From a bacterium (lineage in GTDB: Bacteria; Armatimonadota; Chthonomonadetes; Chthonomonadales; Chthonomonadaceae): 32,766 nucleotides of DNA. The notes beneath the pieces were generated by a model. That model searched no databases. It was not told the DNA's origin and saw only the letters and a list, made by a program, of their open reading frames with translations. Shown one piece after another: positions 1 to 6,741 of this stretch (positions within the stretch are counted from its first letter, which is position 1; each line of letters starts with the position of its first letter). The translations under genes were made by a program, and so were the position numbers. The stretch lies in assembly GCA_021777995.1 (NCBI GenBank), contig JAJYCW010000034.1, positions 1 through 32,766 of the forward strand, in the 5' to 3' direction.

Positions 1-241
1 CGGGCAGGCGTATCGTTATAGCACGGTCGTTGTAGGCAGGTACAGCATCTACCGCCTGCTGAATGGTTTCAAAATACCGGGGAGCACCGTGCCCACAGAG
101 CATGGAGACTGCAGGGCTGGCATAACAGGACCGTGCCAATATTCCTGCCCCTAAAATAACGGCAAGTAAACAGACTGCCACACCGCGTTGTTGGTTCAAC
201 AGCGTTTGCACCTCACGGCTAATGTCGCGCCAACCTGGCAT
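1..241 (-). CDS. Pectinesterase-like protein, N-terminal part (cut by window edge)
   Basis: Reading on the minus strand from an ATG at 241, the frame stays open to the window edge (80 codons). It shows a positively charged N-terminus (MPGWRDISREVQ), a hydrophobic stretch (about residues 25-40, VAVCLLAVILGAGIL) typical of a signal peptide or anchor, then RYFETIQQAVDAVP...ITIRLP. This resembles the opening of CE8 pectin methylesterases, where an F-x-TIQ-x-A-x-DAVP segment starts the right-handed beta-helix. Such enzymes remove methyl esters from homogalacturonan outside the cytoplasm, which fits the uronate catabolic genes in this window. The catalytic Asp/Arg residues lie beyond the edge, so another beta-helix protein (for example a pectate lyase) remains possible. 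No clear Shine-Dalgarno precedes the ATG; GTG at residue 11 is an alternative start. Confidence 0.55.
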   Translation of the reverse strand, partial: MPGWRDISREVQTLLNQQRGVAVCLLAVILGAGILARSCYASPAVSMLCGHGAPRYFETIQQAVDAVPAYNDRAITIRLP

Positions 242-297
242 TTGTACTGGATTATCACCATAAACGCCTTCGCTGCATGCAACTTCGTTGGACCGCG

Positions 298-318
298 ATT
301 ATAATGGAAATAATTATA
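298..318 (-). promoter_or_regulatory. Tandem TATAAT boxes upstream of the pectinesterase-like gene
   Basis: On the minus strand two exact TATAAT hexamers (318-313 and 303-298) lie 15 bp apart, 57-77 bp upstream of the ATG at 241. Neither has a good -35 hexamer at 16-18 bp, so promoter activity is inferred from the -10 boxes only. Confidence 0.3.
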
Positions 319-393
319 ATCCACTCTTAGGCGAGAATACGCGTTATCGGTTTGCACGTACAACGAGCGGACGAAGTACACCCGAGGCACGCC

Positions 394-440
394 CTGGGTC
401 CCTGTTCAACTGATCCGGAAGCAGGTCGGCAGGGACCCGG
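394..440 (-). terminator. Stem-loop between the 199-aa gene and the pectinesterase-like gene
   Basis: GGGTCCCTG (396-404) and CAGGGACCC (430-438) form a perfect 9-bp stem, extendable by a G-T and a C-G pair, with a 25-nt loop. It begins about 75 bp past the stop of the minus-strand gene ending at 513. There is no T-run on the minus side, so intrinsic termination is uncertain; it could instead be an mRNA-stabilising structure. Confidence 0.35.
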
Positions 441-512
441 CGAAGGTCGTAAAGCAACCAGGCGCTTCTCCAGCACCAGCACAGATACGTACACTACAGG
501 TGTTTGTGAAAC

Positions 513-1112
513 CTATGGCTCAATCACTGGCAGAGGCTCTAGTGGAGTATTCGGCTTCGTGACAGCAGTCATGCCATAAACCGCAGCACGCTTAAAGACG
601 TCTATTGCGGTGTTTTCCAGCATCCATTTGTCTAGAGCTGTAAATACATAGTTCGGTGGCCCATCCTCGGCCATTGATATACAGACATTTCCATCGCGTG
701 CAACTAGACCAATCGACACCACCTTGTAGGGATCAACCTTGATTCCATTTATGATACCGATGGATGAGTAGAAGTCCACAGTGTGCACATCCTCGCCAAT
801 TTTATGACCTGTAAACGATCCCGCCGTGTTTTTGAACATCCCTTGGGTTCTAATTCCGCTTCCTTCAGTGGTACGGCTAGCCTTTGCGGCTGCCGCGGTG
901 GGGTAGTAATCAATGTACATAAAAATGTGTTTACCGCTTCCCTCGGCATCAAAACGGAGGGTTGACGGTACATCAACCGGGTGGTTTACCCAACGTAACT
1001 GTTGTTCTGTGCAACCGCGCCAACCCCAACTCATCCCAGGAAGGTCGGATTCCGGCGCCAGTGTGGAGATCTTGATGCTTCTAATCTCTTCTGTGGTAAA
1101 TGTACGCACCAT
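513..1112 (-). CDS. Protein of unknown function, 199 aa
   Basis: I do not recognise this family. The start at 1112 is chosen because GGGAG lies nine bases upstream of the ATG; an in-frame GTG at 1160 would add 16 residues but has no ribosome binding site. The protein (MVRTFTTEEI...PLPVIEP) has no signal peptide or membrane segment from this start, is rich in beta-prone stretches (HIFMYIDYY, VHTVDFYSSIG, KVVSIGLVARDGN) and ends in a proline-rich tail. It is transcribed towards the pectinesterase-like gene, from a well-formed promoter about 200 bp upstream. The frame stays open upstream of the GTG and encodes hydrophobic, small-residue codons there (VAIAAST), so loss of a signal peptide by a frameshift cannot be excluded. 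Confidence 0.6.
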   Translation of the reverse strand: MVRTFTTEEIRSIKISTLAPESDLPGMSWGWRGCTEQQLRWVNHPVDVPSTLRFDAEGSGKHIFMYIDYYPTAAAAKASRTTEGSGIRTQGMFKNTAGSFTGHKIGEDVHTVDFYSSIGIINGIKVDPYKVVSIGLVARDGNVCISMAEDGPPNYVFTALDKWMLENTAIDVFKRAAVYGMTAVTKPNTPLEPLPVIEP

Positions 1113-1132
1113 GGCTTTCTTCTCCCTATTGG

Positions 1133-1210
1133 TTACCGCGAATTGATTGGGCGTAGCCACTGTGGAAGCGGCAATAGCGACATTGCAGCAGCAAAAAGGT
1201 GTCTGTTCAT
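1133..1210 (-). CDS. Possible 25-aa leader peptide in the 5' region of the 199-aa gene
   Basis: ATG at 1210 has AAGG five bases upstream, and the frame runs 25 codons to TAA at 1133-1135, just before the ribosome binding site of the 199-aa gene. The peptide (MNRHLFAAAMSLLPLPQWLR...) looks like the start of a signal peptide. It could be a leader peptide, or the out-of-frame remnant of the export signal of the downstream gene. Evidence is limited to its position and ribosome binding site. Confidence 0.2.
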   Translation of the reverse strand: MNRHLFAAAMSLLPLPQWLRPINSR

Positions 1211-1319
1211 TTTAGCCTTACTTAGTTGGGTACGATTTCAGCCAATTCAACCAATACGGCTGCACCTGCCCACGAGAGTGCAGTTACACGGGAGACGGGC
1301 AATCCTTCCAGTACGTTCA

Positions 1320-1348
1320 ATCGTAACAGATTGCACCAATCATGTCAA
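1320..1348 (-). promoter_or_regulatory. Sigma-70 type promoter for the 199-aa gene
   Basis: On the minus strand TTGACA (1348-1343) is followed after exactly 17 bp by TACGAT (1325-1320), giving a start site near 1313 and a 5' leader of about 200 nt. The spacer contains the dyad GATTG-GTG-CAATC, a position where a regulator could bind. Confidence 0.6.
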
Positions 1349-1450
1349 TACTACTGATTGAATAAGCGACTTTATTACCGATTTCAAAGCAAGTGAGCCT
1401 TCCTCTTGCATTGAACAGACTCGCTCACCCCTGTGCTACCACTTGCACCA
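1349..1450. other. Intergenic sequence, nothing recognised
   Basis: This part of the 770-bp gap between the minus-strand gene (start 1112) and the plus-strand repressor (start 1885) holds no convincing ORF, RNA or site. The recognisable contents of the gap are the promoter at 1320-1348, the repeats at 1451-1800 and the repressor's operator. Confidence 0.5.
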
Positions 1451-1800
1451 AGAACCTCACCCCATGACCTGCGGTCATTCCCCTCTCCCTTCCAGTCGCA
1501 ATCGCTCCTTCGGGAGAGGGGCGCAATGTTGCGACATCACCTGCACTTAGCGGCACCAACAAGCTGTTGAACCTGCGGGCTTTCTTCCCGCCCTGCACCA
1601 GAGTCGCAATAGCACTGGCGGTGAGGTTCTGCTCCCCTCCTATACCCCTCGCTCAACGAGCGCAGCGAGTGCCCGGGAGGGGGGTCGGTGCGAAGCACTG
1701 GCGGTGAGGTTCTGCTCCCTTCCGCTACCCCTCGCTCAACGAGCGCAGCGACTGCCCGGGAGCGGATCAATGCGCAGCACCGGGGGTGAGGTTCTGCTCA
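1451..1800. repeat. REP-like dispersed repeat cluster (GGGGTGAGGTTCT elements)
   Basis: Three head-to-tail units carry the core GGTGAGGTTCTGCTC, starting with GCACTGG/GCACCGG at 1612, 1695 and 1777 (periods 83 and 82 bp). Between cores lies a conserved hairpin CTCGCT...AGCGAG followed by GCCCGGGAG. At 1451-1463 the sequence AGAACCTCACCCC is the exact inverse of the core at 1783-1795, so the cluster is bounded by inverted copies about 330 bp apart. A perfect 10-bp stem (CCCCTCTCCC 1480-1489, GGGAGAGGGG 1512-1521) lies inside the left part. No transposase is present. Most likely this is a non-coding, chromosome-wide repeat family with extragenic palindromes. Confidence 0.7.
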
Positions 1801-1861
1801 CGTCTCCCCGCGCGTTCAACGAGCCACGGCGAGCGACCAGCGGACGCGGTGTCTCTGAGTG

Positions 1862-1879
1862 TAGTTTATCGGTACAATA
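1862..1879. promoter_or_regulatory. Probable autoregulatory operator and -10 box of the LacI-family gene
   Basis: TAGTTTATCGGTACAATA matches the perfect palindrome at 3247-3264 (TATTGTACCGGTACAATA) at 15 of 18 positions, with the right half identical. Embedded in it is TACAAT (1873-1878), a plausible -10 box. Its expected start point (about +7) falls on the ATG at 1885, and no ribosome binding site exists, so the mRNA may be leaderless. Confidence 0.65.
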
Positions 1880-1884
1880 GTGGT

Positions 1885-2988
1885 ATGAATTCTGATAATC
1901 CCGAGCACGACAAACCTGGCAACTCCGTCAAGCCGACCCTGGGCCGCAAGCGAAATGTAACGCTCAAGGATGTTGCAGCATACGCCGGTGTAAGCAAGAT
2001 GACGGTTTCGATGATTCTAGGTGGCGGACCGCAGAGCGAAAGGTTCTCCCCAGACACGCGACTTAAGGTTCAGAATGCTGCCAGTGCCCTGAAGTATCAT
2101 CCCAGTGCAGTTGCACAGGCGCTGACGCGCCGCAGAATGAACACCATTGGTGTAGTGCTGTCACAGCAGTTCACGTCACTTATAGACGATCCTTACATTT
2201 GTGGTCTGCTGGATGGCGCGATGGCTGTAAACGCAGCACACGGGCAGAACACCACGGTATTCACCGGGCATGTTTGGCGTGACGCCACCAGCAGCGTACC
2301 GCTGTTTTGCGATGGTCGTACGGATGGACTTATAATGATCTCTCCCGCGATCGATTCCGACTTCGTGCAGTCCCTGCTAGAAGCGGAGTTACCATTTGTG
2401 CTGGTGCATAATGAGGACAGAGATCCGCGCGTAGCGAGTGTCAGCATAGATAACAAAACGCCTATGAAGGAGCTCGTTCAACACGTTATCCATTACGGCC
2501 ATACTAAAATTGCATTCCTCGGGGGATTTCCTCAGAGCAGAAGCGGTGCGGACCGCTACGCCGGATATTGTGAGGCACTCGCGTTATCTGGCATACCCAT
2601 TGATTCACGCCTGGTCTCTTCGCTAGGCTACCACTACGATGTTGGCGTGAGTGAAACCCAACGGTTGTTATCGATGCCGCGCGATGCGGCCCCTACCGCC
2701 CTTATCTGCGGGTGTGACAAGACAGCGCTGGGTGCGGCAAAAGCAGTGATGAACCTGGGTCTTCGTATTCCGGAAGACATCTCTATGACTGGATTCGATG
2801 ACATACCAGATGCTGCACTCCTAGCGCCGGGCCTTACTACGGTTCGGCTGCCCATGCGCCAGATGGGCGAAACCGCCGCGATTCTGCTTCTCGAGCAGAT
2901 AGAACGGCAGGAGTGGACCGGCCGGCGAGAACGGCTCCCTACCGAGCTCGTTTTACGCGGCTCCGTTGGACCAGTACAAGCTAGATAG
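1885..2988 (+). CDS. LacI/GalR-family transcriptional repressor, 367 aa
   Basis: Residues about 25-46 (VTLKDVAAYAGVSKMTVSMILG) form the LacI-type helix-turn-helix and are followed by the hinge (YHPSAVAQAL). The rest is a periplasmic-binding-protein-like sensor domain with hallmarks such as VSIDN, HYGHTKIAFLGG, TALICGCDKTALGAAKA, and GFDDIPDAALLAPGLTTVR near the C-terminus. The ATG at 1885 is preferred over an upstream ATG at 1786, which would add a 33-residue basic tail encoded by repeat sequence and would put the operator inside the coding region. A near-copy of the operator at the downstream promoter lies over this gene's own start, so it probably represses both itself and the secreted lyase-like gene. 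The effector is likely a uronate- or rhamnose-derived catabolite, by context only. Confidence 0.93.
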   Translation: MNSDNPEHDKPGNSVKPTLGRKRNVTLKDVAAYAGVSKMTVSMILGGGPQSERFSPDTRLKVQNAASALKYHPSAVAQALTRRRMNTIGVVLSQQFTSLIDDPYICGLLDGAMAVNAAHGQNTTVFTGHVWRDATSSVPLFCDGRTDGLIMISPAIDSDFVQSLLEAELPFVLVHNEDRDPRVASVSIDNKTPMKELVQHVIHYGHTKIAFLGGFPQSRSGADRYAGYCEALALSGIPIDSRLVSSLGYHYDVGVSETQRLLSMPRDAAPTALICGCDKTALGAAKAVMNLGLRIPEDISMTGFDDIPDAALLAPGLTTVRLPMRQMGETAAILLLEQIERQEWTGRRERLPTELVLRGSVGPVQAR

Positions 2989-3097
2989 GAACACGAGAGA
3001 AGAACAAAGCATGAAGTAGGCCGCCAACGGTGCCCAGAATGACGCCGGAACCAAGAGACACCCGTGGTTCACGGTGGCGCATGCGGACTGGAAGGAA

Positions 3098-3126
3098 ATA
3101 ACCGTTGCGATTATCCGGTTATCGCA
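3098..3126 (+). other. Two mutually exclusive small hairpins downstream of the repressor
   Basis: ATAACCG (3098-3104) can pair with CGGTTAT (3116-3122), and TGCGAT (3106-3111) can pair with ATCGCA (3121-3126). The two stems overlap and cannot coexist. They lie about 110 bp after the repressor stop and have no T-run. A weak terminator is possible. Confidence 0.3.
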
Positions 3127-3213
3127 TTGGTGTGTCACACCTCTTACTGAACGAGGATCTCCTATAACAAGGCACCGGTTCTCATTGCCAACATCGTACT
3201 TGTTGCTAAGCCA

Positions 3214-3242
3214 TTGACATCCTGCAACATAAGTGTTAAAAT
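3214..3242 (+). promoter_or_regulatory. Strong sigma-70 promoter of the secreted lyase-like gene
   Basis: TTGACA (3214-3219) is separated by exactly 17 bp from TAAAAT (3237-3242). The start point should be near 3249, inside the palindromic operator that follows, which gives steric repression by a LacI-type dimer. Confidence 0.8.
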
Positions 3243-3246
3243 GGGT

Positions 3247-3264
3247 TATTGTACCGGTACAATA
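3247..3264. promoter_or_regulatory. Perfect 18-bp LacI-type operator
   Basis: TATTGTACCGGTACAATA is a perfect palindrome with a central CG. It begins four bases after the -10 hexamer and covers the expected transcription start. A central CG and 16-20 bp symmetry are the usual form of LacI/GalR-family sites, and a 15/18 copy lies at the repressor's own start. Confidence 0.8.
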
Positions 3265-3270
3265 CTCCGA

Positions 3271-3634
3271 TTTAGTCTACGTGAACAGATGGAATAAACT
3301 GACGCTCCCGGTAGACTGAGCTACTGGTTCACAAGATTTTCGGTGTGGATCCGCCGCAAACCAATTACTCACAATGGTGGGCCATAGGTAGTGCGGCGCC
3401 AGTTACTCTCATTCATGACAACGGTACTCGCGGATTACCAGGAGTATACGCGAACCTCTTATCCTGGCCCGGCTGCACCCGAATGCGTTCACCGACCGTC
3501 ACCTTTCTTATGTATCGGCGAACCGCCCAAGGTGTTAGTGGTCTTAGCGGGCGCATTGTTGCTGGCTTTGGGATCGAACAAAATACACGCTTCCGCCGCT
3601 CCAGCTCTGGGAGCGCGCTAGACGAGAATCATTC
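3271..3634 (+). other. Long 5' leader of the lyase-like gene
   Basis: From the predicted start at about 3249, the ATG at 3635 is some 385 nt away. Early in the leader, TTTAGTCTAC (3271-3280) can pair as RNA with GTAGACTGAG (3311-3320) over 10 bp including two G-U pairs. Near its end, a short open frame from a GTG at 3532 encodes a hydrophobic, signal-peptide-like stretch (VLVVLAGALLLALG, then ASAAPALGAR) and stops at 3621, 13 bases before the real ATG. This may be a decayed older signal peptide. No known riboswitch class was recognised. Confidence 0.4.
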
Positions 3635-5998
3635 ATGCACGTACGGTCACTCATTACCACCTTTCTAATTACATTAGCGGCAATCATTCACACTTCGGTT
3701 CCAGCAACGGCGCAGGTGTCGGCTGCTCAGCGAACAGGTATGGTCGACTCCATTCACTTCGGTACATCAAGTTCGGAACGGCTTCACCAGTTTACAGACA
3801 GATTTGAAGGAAGTAAGTTGGCAACGGGTGCCCAGCTACTACCGGCGCGCGTATTGTTACCCCCGGTTGGAACCAGTTGGCACGGTGGTGCAGTCTCCTT
3901 CACACTTGGCGTCAATCCTCGCGAACGCAACTACGTCACCGTGAAACTATGGGGTGGTGAAGCTTCGTCCGACCGCTTAATACTCTACTGCAATGGAAAG
4001 CAGGTCGGTTACATGCATCTTGGTGATGTCGATATTCTGGATGCAAACACCTTGAACATGCAGGCACCCTGCCCTGGCCGGTTCTACTTTGAAACAACCC
4101 CACTGCCATTTGCACTCACGCAGAATCACCATGCGGTACGCCTTCAGATACGCGCAACAGGCGAAGTGTGGGACTATGGTGCCAATTTCGCCCAGTTTCA
4201 GAAACCAATGAGGGTGGCATCTCGGGCAATTTACGCGGCCTATACCGACACTAACGCATATTTCTCGCCGAACCACGCACTTGTTGCGTCGCTTCCACAA
4301 CACAAGCCCATTGCGCAGTTGCCCAGTACATCCTCCATTCTTCGACAAGTAGAGGATCGCGTTAATCGTGAGATTGCCGGTGAATTGCACCAGAAGCATG
4401 CCTTGAACCAGATGCAGCTTCAATTTCTTGCTCGCTCGTACCATGTGCCGTACACAACCGCGTTCCATAATCCAGCAGTCGTTAACATCATCATACATGG
4501 CATTGATGCCTTGTACCAGGGCTGGCTCAAGAGCCCGCCCTTAATGCAAAGTGACCCCTCGACTCCTAATCCAGGCTGGTTTACCTTTGGACCAGCAGCG
4601 AATGCTGTCTGGCAGGTGTACGCTCAGGTAACGCCAGCGCTTACTGAACGAATTGACGGCCCGGGGGGAACTATGGTACCGCGCAGACTTGCGTGGGCAG
4701 CCATGTTTCGTGATTCGGTGAACTGGTCCAGGGAACACAGGCGGCAGTACACCAACCAGTCGATGATTGTAGACCTAAATACGCTGCTTGCAAACCGGAC
4801 GGTCGCTTTATTAGATCCGGCTATGGCTCTACCCACTAAGCAGGTTCTGGCGTATGCTTACCAGTCGCTTGGACTTATTCCATGGTTGGGAAGTGATACA
4901 GCCCACGGACCAGCAATGCCACTCGGCAAGCACTATTTCGAACTCACCCGCATGCATCTAACCAAGGAACTTGGCTACGTGGGGTACTACGGTGAGGTCC
5001 TGGATTGGGCAACGCAGATCTACAATGCCACTCGTACTTCAATACATGGTGCGGGTGATCCTCGTGTGAAGAAGGCTCTGGTGCAGATTGCCCAGGCACG
5101 TGCCTTCTTCAGATATCCGGACAGGCTTTCCATACACCGGTTCGTAATGCGGTTGGAGGGCGTAATCGGTTGGCGCGACGAGGATCACTTTCCGGGAGAC
5201 GTGACATACGCGGAGCGAGTAACGTGGGACGGCAGTGCACTGTTTACCCCCGCTGCAACCTCGGACCCAAAACTGGTGGGTTATGCACAACAAATGTTTC
5301 GTGAGCACGAGTTTGTGCCCGAGGTTGTTACACAGCTAAACCAGAACAATAGCCTCCGCGTCACCGCCGGTCTGCTAGATCTGCCACTTCAATACAGTAT
5401 CCTCATGAAGCAACCAGTATCGCGATATAGATTGCCGATGTCATCATCGGTGAAAAACCTGGTATGGGCTGATCCCGAAGATGGCGTCGTCGCAGTGAAA
5501 CATAACGACACCATTCTGTATGCGTCTCTCTATTGGCGCGCCCGAAACGCGGTCAACTTCCTCGCGAGGATCCACCAGATTACACCCGTATGCGATCGAA
5601 TAGCCGTTGTGCATGAGACTGAACGATTTGTCCCCAGTGGCATGACGTTTACACGGCCAGACGACATTATCGGTGTGGCATCTTCAGGCGTGAAGTACCC
5701 AGGACACGTTCATCTCGCAGAAGCCGGAGCCATTCTGCCAATTGCGCAGATTCCTACGAGCGAGAAATTCCGAAGCGGCGATGAGAGCCCCTATGCTGGG
5801 CGGGCATTGCTGTACATACTAAAATATGGGCGCTACCTTATTGCCATGAACGCGGCACACCGCCAGAGGTTCACGGTTCCAATACCGCAATCCGCCCACG
5901 GTTACCTCAACCTTAACACGAGCAACGCTCTAAACGCTGCGGTAACGCACCTGACTATTTTGCCGATGCAGACCATTGTATTGCTGAAACAGCGATAG
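3635..5998 (+). CDS. Large secreted protein, candidate polysaccharide lyase (787 aa)
   Basis: The first 27 residues (MHVRSLITTFLITLAAIIHTSVPATAQ) are a clear signal peptide with an A-x-A cleavage site, so the protein is exported. Residues 60-190 look like a beta-sandwich (SFTLGVNPRERNYVTVKLWGGE, RLILYCNGKQVGYMHLGD). Residues 230-530 are mainly helical with repeated Trp/Tyr-rich helices (GWFTFGPAANAVWQVY, MVPRRLAWAAMFRDSVNW, ELGYVGYYGEVLDW), as in an alpha/alpha toroid. The rest is again beta-rich. Sandwich-toroid-sandwich is the architecture of several polysaccharide lyases; rhamnogalacturonan exolyase PL26 is one candidate. I cannot assign a family with certainty or name catalytic residues. 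Strong operator-controlled expression next to genes for unsaturated uronides supports a role in making such uronides. The ribosome binding site is weak (GAG). Confidence 0.65.
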   Translation: MHVRSLITTFLITLAAIIHTSVPATAQVSAAQRTGMVDSIHFGTSSSERLHQFTDRFEGSKLATGAQLLPARVLLPPVGTSWHGGAVSFTLGVNPRERNYVTVKLWGGEASSDRLILYCNGKQVGYMHLGDVDILDANTLNMQAPCPGRFYFETTPLPFALTQNHHAVRLQIRATGEVWDYGANFAQFQKPMRVASRAIYAAYTDTNAYFSPNHALVASLPQHKPIAQLPSTSSILRQVEDRVNREIAGELHQKHALNQMQLQFLARSYHVPYTTAFHNPAVVNIIIHGIDALYQGWLKSPPLMQSDPSTPNPGWFTFGPAANAVWQVYAQVTPALTERIDGPGGTMVPRRLAWAAMFRDSVNWSREHRRQYTNQSMIVDLNTLLANRTVALLDPAMALPTKQVLAYAYQSLGLIPWLGSDTAHGPAMPLGKHYFELTRMHLTKELGYVGYYGEVLDWATQIYNATRTSIHGAGDPRVKKALVQIAQARAFFRYPDRLSIHRFVMRLEGVIGWRDEDHFPGDVTYAERVTWDGSALFTPAATSDPKLVGYAQQMFREHEFVPEVVTQLNQNNSLRVTAGLLDLPLQYSILMKQPVSRYRLPMSSSVKNLVWADPEDGVVAVKHNDTILYASLYWRARNAVNFLARIHQITPVCDRIAVVHETERFVPSGMTFTRPDDIIGVASSGVKYPGHVHLAEAGAILPIAQIPTSEKFRSGDESPYAGRALLYILKYGRYLIAMNAAHRQRFTVPIPQSAHGYLNLNTSNALNAAVTHLTILPMQTIVLLKQR

Positions 5999-6141
5999 CA
6001 CGCCGAGAGGCGCTGTGGAACGTACGGTACTTATCACCTCCCGGTTGTTATTGCACAGAACAACGCGTGCGTGAGGCACCACCAGCGAACACATGAATTT
6101 ATGGATTATAACCAGACAATTGACCCGGGTCACTCAAATTC

Positions 6142-6202
6142 CTCAAGCTTGAGTAAACTATAGATATCCTGTGGCGCAAATTATGCGCCAAAACCCAGGA
6201 TA
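6142..6202 (+). promoter_or_regulatory. Palindrome and nested inverted repeat upstream of the uronate operon
   Basis: CTCAAGCTTGAG (6142-6153) is a perfect 12-bp palindrome. Five bases later comes TATAGA (6159-6164), a possible -10 box. Then a nested inverted repeat follows: TATCCTG (6165-6171) with CAGGATA (6196-6202) outside and TGGCGCA (6172-6178) with TGCGCCA (6184-6190) inside. It lies 42-80 bp before the cupin start. Two regulator sites, or an operator plus an mRNA 5' hairpin, are both possible; it does not match the LacI operator at 3247. Confidence 0.5.
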
Positions 6203-6244
6203 ATAGTATCATTCATAGAAGTCTGCCACAGGAGAATGGTGTGA

Positions 6245-6697
6245 ATGCCAATAGTAACTGACCTCGCGATCCTACCTGGCACGCGATACCCTGCTGGGCG
6301 GCGAACGCGAAATATTGCAGGCGGAGCTGCCCCCATTCATGCGACTAATTTCAGCATGGGGTTTGTTGAGTTAGATGCTTACGGGGGGCAGGTGCCGTGG
6401 CACAATCACGTGCAGGAGGAAGTCTACTTTATCCTTCGAGGTGAGGGAGAACTCTGCCTCGGTGAAGAGGTCATCACCGTTGCTGCGGGCCAGGCTGTCT
6501 ACGTACCATCGGGTGAATATCACCAGCTAACGAACACTTCCGGCACTACTCTTGAGATGATCTACTGTTACGGACCAGCCGGGGAAATCGCTCATTGGCG
6601 GCAGGAGCTGGATGGGACACTGCCTCGAGCAGGAGTGGAAGCTCCCGCACTTCCGGCTGGCGCCAAACCGCAACGACTGGGCGACGGTAAAAAGTAG
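6245..6697 (+). CDS. Cupin protein, KdgF-like (150 aa)
   Basis: A single cupin fold with both metal-binding motifs: motif 1 around GGQVPWHNHVQEEVYFILRG (H53, H55, E59) and motif 2 PSGEYHQLTN (H93). KdgF cupins convert 4,5-unsaturated galacturonate to the linear 4-deoxy-5-keto acid, and the neighbouring GH88, SDR, aldolase and kinase genes are the other steps of that route. KdgF itself is usually shorter (about 110 aa); this protein has roughly 30 extra residues at the C-terminus, so the KdgF role rests on context. The ATG at 6245 follows AGGAGA ten bases upstream. It is the first gene of a six-gene plus-strand operon. Confidence 0.7.
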   Translation: MPIVTDLAILPGTRYPAGRRTRNIAGGAAPIHATNFSMGFVELDAYGGQVPWHNHVQEEVYFILRGEGELCLGEEVITVAAGQAVYVPSGEYHQLTNTSGTTLEMIYCYGPAGEIAHWRQELDGTLPRAGVEAPALPAGAKPQRLGDGKK

Positions 6698-6741
6698 CCT
6701 GGCACTCATCACAGGCACATAGGAACGAGAAACAATACCGT

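Noticed and set aside
3345-3668. 107-aa plus-strand frame in the leader of the lyase-like gene
   Set aside because: Overlaps the real start and signal peptide in another frame and has no ribosome binding site or family-like pattern.
3977-4498. 173-aa minus-strand frame inside the secreted lyase-like gene
   Set aside because: It is antisense to a gene with a clear signal peptide and continuous coding character, and shows no motif of its own.
6020-6035. CGTACGGTACTTAT downstream of the lyase-like gene, as a second LacI operator
   Set aside because: Only the core CGGTAC agrees, symmetry is lost and no promoter overlaps it.
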